From: Leucocoprinus leucothites
Taxonomy: Eukaryota > Basidiomycota > Agaricomycetes > Agaricales > Agaricaceae
Direction of reading: 5' to 3'
Length of the DNA stretch: 64,000 nucleotides
Assembly (NCBI GenBank): GCA_013368445.1
Contig: JAACJO010000057.1
Coordinates: forward strand, 1-64,000
In this document: positions 57,569-64,000 of the stretch, piece by piece
How positions within the stretch are numbered: the stretch's first letter is position 1
Layout: each line of letters opens with the position of its first letter
Translations under genes and position numbers: made by a program
The notes under the pieces: model-generated
Databases searched by the model: none
Told to the model about the DNA's origin: nothing
Seen by the model: only the letters and a program-made list of their open reading frames with translations

Positions 57569-58291
57569 AAGAGTTGGATGCCCTTTTTACATATTTATCG
57601 CGCATTAATACTTGGACAAATGTTATTATAAGATAACTACATATGTCCTTGATGCATTGTGCTCTTGGAAGAAATACTGAAAGAAAATAATGAGCGATGA
57701 GGTCACGATGCGGTGGTCGCGAGGCGACTAGATTGACTCATTCGTTGCTTCAGCGGGCGGCGGGGCTGGTCAATCAAACAAAGATATCTCCACTCACTCA
57801 ACTCTTCTCCCAACAGTAAAGGTTAAAGTCTCACTAAGTGCTCCACACCCAAAACACACTGGTTGTGTCACACACGGGAGATTATTAGTGAAGCCTTAGC
57901 AAGTGGCCACGAGAAAGAAAATGCAACGAACCCGAAGAGACCGAGGCTTTGGCGTGATGGTACTGCCATATACGGTTACCAACCCTACTTGACATGAGCT
58001 AATCGACTGATTGGCTCAGCCCACACTTGACACCAATCACCGCTATCACGTTTCCATCCTCTTACAAATAGCCACTTTCCGCAGATCAAATGAAACCAAG
58101 CCCCCTCCTAATCAAATGATGAAAAAAGGTATTTTGAGGTATTATCTCGGTTGAACTTCCAGTTGGAGACCAGCTTGACTCCATTTCAAAAACCTGCCTG
58201 GTGAATGCGTCCTCAATCCTTTGATCCTGACCCGAGCCAATTCGCTAACTATCAGGCTGAGCTCATCCACTCATTTCTGCCTTCATTCTTT
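57569..58291. other. Spacer and promoter of TM-7
   Basis: About 57690-58290 aligns with 60430-61110 upstream of TM-8 (shared GACACCAATCACCGCTATCA and GAAACCAAGC words). These two promoters form a separate class from those of TM-2 to TM-5. Confidence 0.5.
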
Positions 58292-59665
58292 ATGGTCGCT
58301 GAGAATCGGTGGGTAGTTGTTGACGATACCGACCCAAGCATTGGCTATAGCGGGGCCTGGCTCCCTGATAACAACGGAAGTCGTGCCAATCCCGGAAACT
58401 ACGGCCCTCCCTACCTGGGAACTTTACATGGTCTTTCGACTAGCGGATCTGCCTCCTTCCCATTCAATGGTATGTTAGCTATCCTGGGCCTAAATCGCGA
58501 GGAGCTAAAGCTTGCATTGTTTTGAAGGCACAAGTATTGAGGTCTGGGGAACGAACAGCGTCGTGAATTTTGACACAAACCCCGACCCTAGCTGGGAATG
58601 CTTCGTCGACGGCGTCAGCATAGGCAGAGAAGCATTTTTAGAGTGGCCAGAATCCAACTGGAAGTTCTGCGGGCAGTATAACTTTGCAGACGGGAATCAT
58701 ACTCTCCGTATTGATGTTACGGTGCAATCCCCTAATCACACGTTCTGGCTGGATCAGATACGATTCATCCCTTCCCCGACATTGCCACTTGACAATAAAA
58801 CCATTCTTATCGAAAATACTGATCCTGCTGTGCAATTCGACGCAAAATGGGAAGCTATGGGTGCGACTGCGAATATAACCACCGTACTGGGCTCGGCTGC
58901 GTGGGTTACGTTTATTGGTGAGTGCGACCGAGAGACATTTGGATTATAATCATTCCCTGAGTGCTCGAAACAGGGACCTCTATCTCGTGGTATGCCTTTA
59001 TTCCGACAGAACGGCCACACAATGAATCACGTGGTTCCTGGTCTATGGATGGTGGAGAGGAGAATACGTTTCTTCTACAGGGCCTGCCTGCAGACTCGAA
59101 ACTCACAGTCTATAACCAGACATATTTCACGACTCCCGAATTTCCTGTCGGCCCTCACACTCTCAGAGTCACCTTCCATGAATCCGATAAAACCACGCCT
59201 CTCTGTCTTGACTATCTATACGTCAAGAACGGCTCCTTTCCTAGCTCCTCCATCTCCTCCTCGAGCTCAACACCAGGCTTCAGGCATACTAGTACCTCAA
59301 CGCTTGGGCCCCAAAGCTCTGCTAGAGATGATGAAGGAACATCGGGAGGAATACCTGTAGGCTCTCTTATAGGTGGTGTTATGGGAGGGTTGGCAGTTTT
59401 GCTCTGCCTTGCAGGTGTCCTTATTATGATCCGACATCGACGACTAAAGCGGGAGTCCTCACTTCCTCATGGATCAAAATACACTACTCCAACTGGATTT
59501 CCATTTTACTACCGTGGCGAACGCCATCATCGAACCGTCGGCGAATCTGGTAATATGATTCAGACTAAGCCTTGGATTATTTCTACCAAGGAAGCTGTAC
59601 CGGGAGGCACGGACATCAAGCGAACTACAAAGAGTGGCTTGGTCGAGGCCAAAACACGAATATAA
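58292..59665 (+). CDS. Array gene TM-7: two-module single-pass membrane protein, second tail class
   Basis: Exons 58292-58469, 58528-58917 and 58974-59665 give 419 residues. Module 1: VVDDTDPSIGYSGAWL, FPFNG at the exon 1 end, VWGTNSVVNFDTNPDP, Cys in WECFVDG and KFCGQY, variable segment EAFLEWP. Module 2: SWYAFIPTERPHNESR, LYVKNGSF. The stalk is Ser-rich. The helix is GSLIGGVMGGLAVLLCLAGVLIM with RHRRLKRES inside. The tail is short and unlike TM-1 to TM-6: KYTTPTGFPFYYRGERHHR, then DIKRTTKSGLVEAKTRI, with no PPxY. An in-frame ATG at 58205 would add 29 residues; I prefer 58292 because it matches the paralogues and lies at the same distance from DDTDP. Confidence 0.85.
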
Positions 59666-59780
59666 GCCAAAATGGGTTCGAGATGTATCCTCGTAGCTGG
59701 TAGGGAAGTTGGGCGTGGGTTGGGATGGATTGGATAATACATGATTTTGTACCCGAAGAATAAGTACCTCAGCGGCCGGA

Positions 59781-60085
59781 GGATCGATGGGTAGCCGTTG
59801 ACGACACCGACTCAGACATCAGATGCATCAGCGCATCAGCCCTTGGCTGTAGCGGGGCTTGGCTCCCCGATAGTGGCAATGTAAGTCGTGACAATCCAGG
59901 GAACTATAGCCTGGGAGCTTTACACAGTATTTCGACAAATGGATCTGTCTCCTTCCCATTCAGTAGTATGTTAATTGTTCTGAGTATAAATTACGAGGAG
60001 TTAAAGTATGTGTTAGTATGAAGGCAGGAGCATCGAGCTCCGGGGAACAAACAATGTCGTGAATTTTGACACACATCCGCCAGTG
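59781..60085 (+). pseudogene. TM-family relic between TM-7 and TM-8
   Basis: Contains an exon 1 copy (DRWVAVDDTDSDI-like, SGAWLPDSGN, STNGSVSFPFS) with an inserted stretch of about 30 bases, the first intron, and the first codons of exon 2 (GTNNVVNFDTHP). The rest is missing. It is nearest to TM-7 and TM-8. Confidence 0.75.
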
Positions 60086-61110
60086 AGTAGTGAGATGAAT
60101 TGGAAATAACTCATAACTCTGTACCCGAGGAGCAAGTAGCTCAGCAGCTCTGAGCTCTGAGCGGTAATCACTGTTTCCATCCGTTCTCTTTGTTTTCAGG
60201 TACAAGCAGGCTGGATCATGATTATTTTACTATCCGTACTGTATAGTCGAAGTTACAGGATCTAGCATTCCAGCTGCTAAAAATTAATTTGAAAAGCTGA
60301 GAGGGCAGACCTATAGTCCCAGGATTTAATCAGTGGCGGGCAAGCGGCATTCTAACAGCACGATTCCAATAATGCAGAAACGTATCCTTCTGAGATTATT
60401 TTATCACTGATTGTTCTTGGACATAACATGCAAAATAAATAGTGAGAGCTGAGGTGACAGTGCAGCAGTTGCGAGGCGTATGTTAGATTTGCTCATTGAT
60501 ATAACTCCAGCGGGCGGCACGGTCAACCAAGCGAAGAGATTTTCACTCGCTCGATCCTTTTCTCAACGATGAAGTCTCACTAAGTGTGTTACATCAAACA
60601 AACACATACTTAGTTGAGTCTGAGTACGGGACACTATAATTGAATTCCTGGCATACGGCCGCAAGGGGATAATGCAACGAGCCCGAAGGGACCATGGGCA
60701 CGTCGGGTCTATGTCGTGGAAGATCATACTGCCAAATACGGCAATGGTCCCTTTTGCATCAATTTGACATGAGCTACATCGACTGGCTGGCTCAGTGTAC
60801 CCTTGACACCGATCACTGCTATCATTCTACCTAGCATCGTCGTCCTCTTACGAACAGCCACTTTCTGCGGGTCACATGAAACCAAGCGCCCCCTTTTTTC
60901 GCTACGTCCCCCCAATCAAATGATGGAGAAGAGTATTAGGGAGTGTTATCGCAGTTGAACTTCCAGGGCAGTTGGATACCACTTCGGCTCCATTTCAAAA
61001 ACCTAATGAATGCGCCTTGAAGTCAATCCTTCTGAAACTTCAGTCCTGACCCAAGTCAATCCGCTAGCTGTCAGGTTGAGCTTGTTCACTCATTTCCGCC
61101 CTCATTCTTC
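60086..61110. other. Spacer and promoter of TM-8
   Basis: The right two-thirds align with the TM-7 promoter region. No other gene. Confidence 0.5.
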
Positions 61111-62564
61111 ATGGCCACTAAGAATCGATGGGTAGTCGTTGACGATATCGACCCGAAAATCAGCTATAGCGGGGCTTGGCTCCCTGATAACAACGGAAGT
61201 GGTGCCAATCCCGGGAACTTTGGTCCTCCTTACCTAGGAACTCTACACGGTATTTCGACAAATGGATCTGTCTCCTTCCCATTCAATGGTATGTTTGCTA
61301 TTCTCAGTCTAAAACGCAAGGAGCTAAAGCTTATGTTGTTACAAAGGCACGAGTATTGAGGTCTTGGGAACGAACAGCGTCGTCAACTTTGACACGAACC
61401 CCGACCCTAATTGGGAATGCTTCATCGACGGCATCAGCATAGGCAGAGACAATCTTTTTGAGTGGGCAGAATCCAACTGGAGGTTCTGCGGGCGGCATGA
61501 CTTTGCGGATGGGAATCACACCCTCCGCATTGAGGTTACGGTGCAATCCCCTAATCACACGTTCTGGCTGGATCAGATACGATACATCCCTTCCCCGACA
61601 TTACCACTTGACAATAAAACCATTCTTATCGAAAATACTGATCCTGCTGTGCAATTTGATACGCAGTGGGGTAGCCTAGCTGAGAATGCAAATATAACCA
61701 CTAAACAGGGCTCGGTTGCGCGGGTTACATTTATTGGTGGGTAGGACCGAGAGTTAGACCACGGACATTACCTAATTGTTCGAAACAGGGACCTCTATCT
61801 CGTGGTACGCCTATATTCCGACAGAATGGCCTCATAATAGATCACAGGGTTCCTGGTCGATGGATGGTGGAGAGGAAATCACATTTTCTCTGGAGGGCCT
61901 ACCCGCAGACGCGAAAACCACAGTCTATAACCAGAAATTTTTTACGACTCCCGAATTCCCCGTGGGCACTCATAATCTTGTAGTCACCTTCCATGGATCC
62001 AATCAAACCACACCTCTATGTCTTGACTATCTATATGTCAAGAACGGCTCCTTCCCTACCTCCTCCTCCCCCTCCTCTTCGGGCTTGGACCCAGGCTTCA
62101 AAAATACTAGTACCTCGACACCTGGGCCCCAAAGTTCTGATATAGATGACGGGGGAACATCGGGGGGAGTGCCTGAAAGTACGGCACAGTTATTACTCCC
62201 TTCACCCTCCCCGAGCTCGACCCTAGATTCTGGAGGCCTATCAGGAGGAGTGCCTGTGGGTACTATCGTAGGTGGTGTCATGGGTGGGTTGGCAGTTCTG
62301 CTCTGCCTTGCAGGAGTCTTTATTTTCATCCGGCATCGACGACTGAAGGGGGAGTTCTCGGTTCCTCATGGGTCAAAATACACTACTCCAACAAGGTTTC
62401 CGTTTTACTATCGTGGCGAGCGTCATCGTCGAACGGTCGTCTCACCCGGTGCTATGATCCAGACTGAGCCTCGGATTATTTTCACCCAGGAAGTCGCGTT
62501 GGGAGACACAGACATCAAGCGAGCCACAAAGGGCAGCTTGGTCAAGGCTAAAACAGGAAAATAA
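61111..62564 (+). CDS. Array gene TM-8: two-module single-pass membrane protein, second tail class, long stalk
   Basis: Exons 61111-61288, 61347-61736 and 61789-62564 give 447 residues. Module 1: VVDDIDPKISYSGAWL, Cys in WECFIDG and RFCGRH, variable segment DNLFEWA. Module 2: SWYAYIPTEWPHNRSQ, LYVKNGSF. The stalk is 28 residues longer than in TM-7 and contains a repeated acid/Gly motif (DDGGTSGGVP and DSGGLSGGVP), so it looks internally duplicated. The helix is VGTIVGGVMGGLAVLLCLAGVF. The tail matches TM-7: KYTTPTRFPFYYRGERHRR and DIKRATKGSLVKAKTGK, no PPxY. The intron 2 donor is GTGGGT. Confidence 0.85.
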
Positions 62565-62869
62565 GCAAAAATGGTTCTGAGATGCATTCTTATAGCTGAT
62601 AGGGAACTTAGGACGTTGGGTGGGATGGATTAGAATACTGCATGATCTTGTACCCATAGAGCGACAAGCTCAGCAGCTGCAAGATTTGGGCGGTAATCAC
62701 TGTTCTCATGTATCAATAAGTTGGGTCATGATTATTTTACTATTTGTAAAACAGCGTGTCAGACTCACAGGAGCTAAACATCGAACTGCCAAGAATAGAC
62801 GCCAGTGATGGCGAATAATCCTGATTGGGAAATCAATCATTTCTCTCCTTGCACCGTCATCACAACACT
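62565..62869. other. Spacer between TM-8 and AP-1 mu
   Basis: Holds the 3' region of TM-8, similar to that of TM-7, and the short promoter of the adaptor gene. The array duplications stop here. Confidence 0.5.
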
Positions 62870-64000
62870 ATGGTCGCCAGTCTCATAGCCATCCTCGACC
62901 TCAAAGGCAAGCCGCTCATTCAAAGGGCATACCGCGACGATGTACACACTTCTGCTATCGAGAAGTTCTTACCTCTCGTGCTGGATATCGAGGAGGAGGG
63001 ACAGCAGGTGACGCCGTGTTTCTCGAGTCAGGGGATCAATTACATGCATATCCGACATTCGAATCTGTATTGTGCGTCGCGAACTCTTTGTCTATGATTC
63101 TATGGATACTGATGTTGATATCTATCCTCTCTAGTGCTGGCGTTATCGAAGAGAAACACAAATGCGGCAGAGGTCATTATCTTCCTCCACCGGCTGGTTT
63201 CGGTGCTGGTTGAATACTTCAAAGAGCTGGAGGAAGAGAGCATACGCGACAATTTTGTGATTATTTATGAGCTCATGGATGAGATGATGGACTTCGGGTA
63301 TCCACAAACGACGGAGAGTAAGATCTTGCAAGAGTGCGTGTCTTGCCTTTTCTATGACTGCATATCTGGGTGCTGATACACATTGATAGGTATATCACCC
63401 AGGAGTCACACAAGCTTGAGATACAAGCGCGGCCACCGATGGCCGTGACGAACGCCGTATCGTGGCGAACAGAGGGTATCCGATACAGGAAAAATGAAGT
63501 CTTCCTCGACGTCATCGAGAGCGTCAACATGCTCGTACGCCCTCACCAGTCATATTTTCCATTCTCGGTTTCTTACATTTTCGTAGGTCAACGCTAATGG
63601 CAACGTCGTCCGCTCCGAAATACTTGGCGCTGTCAAGATGAAATGTTACCTCTCAGGGATGCCAGAGCTCCGCCTTGGGCTCAACGACAAAGTCATGTTT
63701 GAATCCACAGGACGCACCGCACGAGGTAAAGCCATCGAAATGGAAGACGTCAAATTCCACCAGTGTGTCCGCCTCTCGCGATTTGAGAGCGATCGCACGA
63801 TATCGTTTATCCCGCCTGATGGAGAGTTTGAGTTGATGAGTTATAGATTGAGTACGCCAGTGAAGCCGTTGGTTTGGGTAGAGGCGGCTGTGGAGAGTCA
63901 TAAAGGGAGTAGAATCGAGTATATGGTGAAGGTGAAAGCGCAGTTTAAGAGGAGGAGCACGGCGAACAATGTGGAGATTTATGTGCCTGTCCCGGATGAC
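62870..64000 (+). CDS. apm1: AP-1 complex subunit mu (partial, 5' part)
   Basis: Exons 62870-63071, 63133-63333, 63390-63534 and 63587 to beyond the window end. The first part is the longin-like N-terminal domain of medium adaptins (AILDLKGKPLIQRAYRDDV, FLHRLVSVLVEYFKELEEES, VIIYELMDEMMDFGYPQTTE). The linker ARPPMAVTNAVSWR is followed by the C-terminal homology domain (GIRYRKNEVFLDVIESVNML, VKMKCYLSGMPELRLGLND, FIPPDGEFELMSYRLS). The last part binds YxxPhi sorting signals and the AP-1 complex acts in clathrin transport between trans-Golgi and endosomes. GIRYRKNEVFLDV and FIPPDGEFELMSYR point to AP-1 rather than AP-2 or AP-3. This conserved single-copy gene marks the right border of the duplicated region. 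Confidence 0.92.

Noticed and set aside
58205..58291. Upstream ATG that would extend TM-7 by 29 residues
   Set aside because: The extension is not hydrophobic, so not a signal peptide, and the equivalent TM-8 leader is not open in the same way. The ATG at 58292 aligns with all paralogues.
1..64000. CRISPR arrays, rRNA, tRNA, bacterial operons
   Set aside because: No regularly spaced short repeats, no rRNA motifs, no cloverleaf with a convincing T-arm found by eye. The intron-rich genes show a eukaryotic nuclear genome.

Overview
The window looks like nuclear DNA of a basidiomycete, most likely an Agaricomycete. Genes are split by many 45-65 bp GT-AG introns, and several families (DUF6533 membrane proteins, DUF6697 coiled-coil proteins, F-box-like LRR proteins, fungal PQ-loop proteins) are expanded mainly in that group. 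There is no operon structure, CRISPR array or rRNA. All gene models were read by eye from splice sites, reading phase and paralogue comparison; family names come from recognised motifs, not from a search.  Layout. 0-9 kb: the 3' end of a Ser-rich protein, about 3 kb with no recognisable gene, a hotdog-fold thioesterase, and two tandem coiled-coil/DUF6697-like genes. 8.8-17.3 kb: a tandem duplication of a two-gene unit on the minus strand, a DUF6533 multi-pass membrane protein plus a DGK1-type CTP-dependent diacylglycerol kinase. The left DGK1 copy is a pseudogene and the right one is intact. 17.4-19.4 kb: a third DUF6533 gene. 20.3-21.8 and 24.5-26.0 kb: two further, heavily decayed DGK1-like blocks.  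22.6-62.6 kb: the dominant feature is an array of eight apparently translatable paralogues (TM-1 to TM-8) plus three relics of a single-pass membrane protein. Each has two beta-rich ectodomain modules, conserved N-glycosylation sequons, a Ser/Thr/Gly stalk, one transmembrane helix and a Pro/Ser/Tyr-rich tail. In five copies the tail ends in a PPQY (PPxY) motif. The array is interrupted by an F-box/LRR gene, a PQ-loop gene with two pseudogene copies (one split by a 969-bp solo LTR), three copies of an unidentified gene fragment, and an intact amidase gene. TM-3, TM-4 and TM-5 sit in three consecutive copies of a composite unit: fragment X, TM gene, PQ-loop gene.  62.9-64 kb: the 5' part of the AP-1 mu-adaptin gene closes the window.  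I found no shared pathway joining these genes. The best candidate for something undescribed is the TM array: a birth-and-death family with a short hypervariable segment bracketed by two cysteines, and two alternative cytoplasmic tail types. A surface-receptor or recognition role is inference only.
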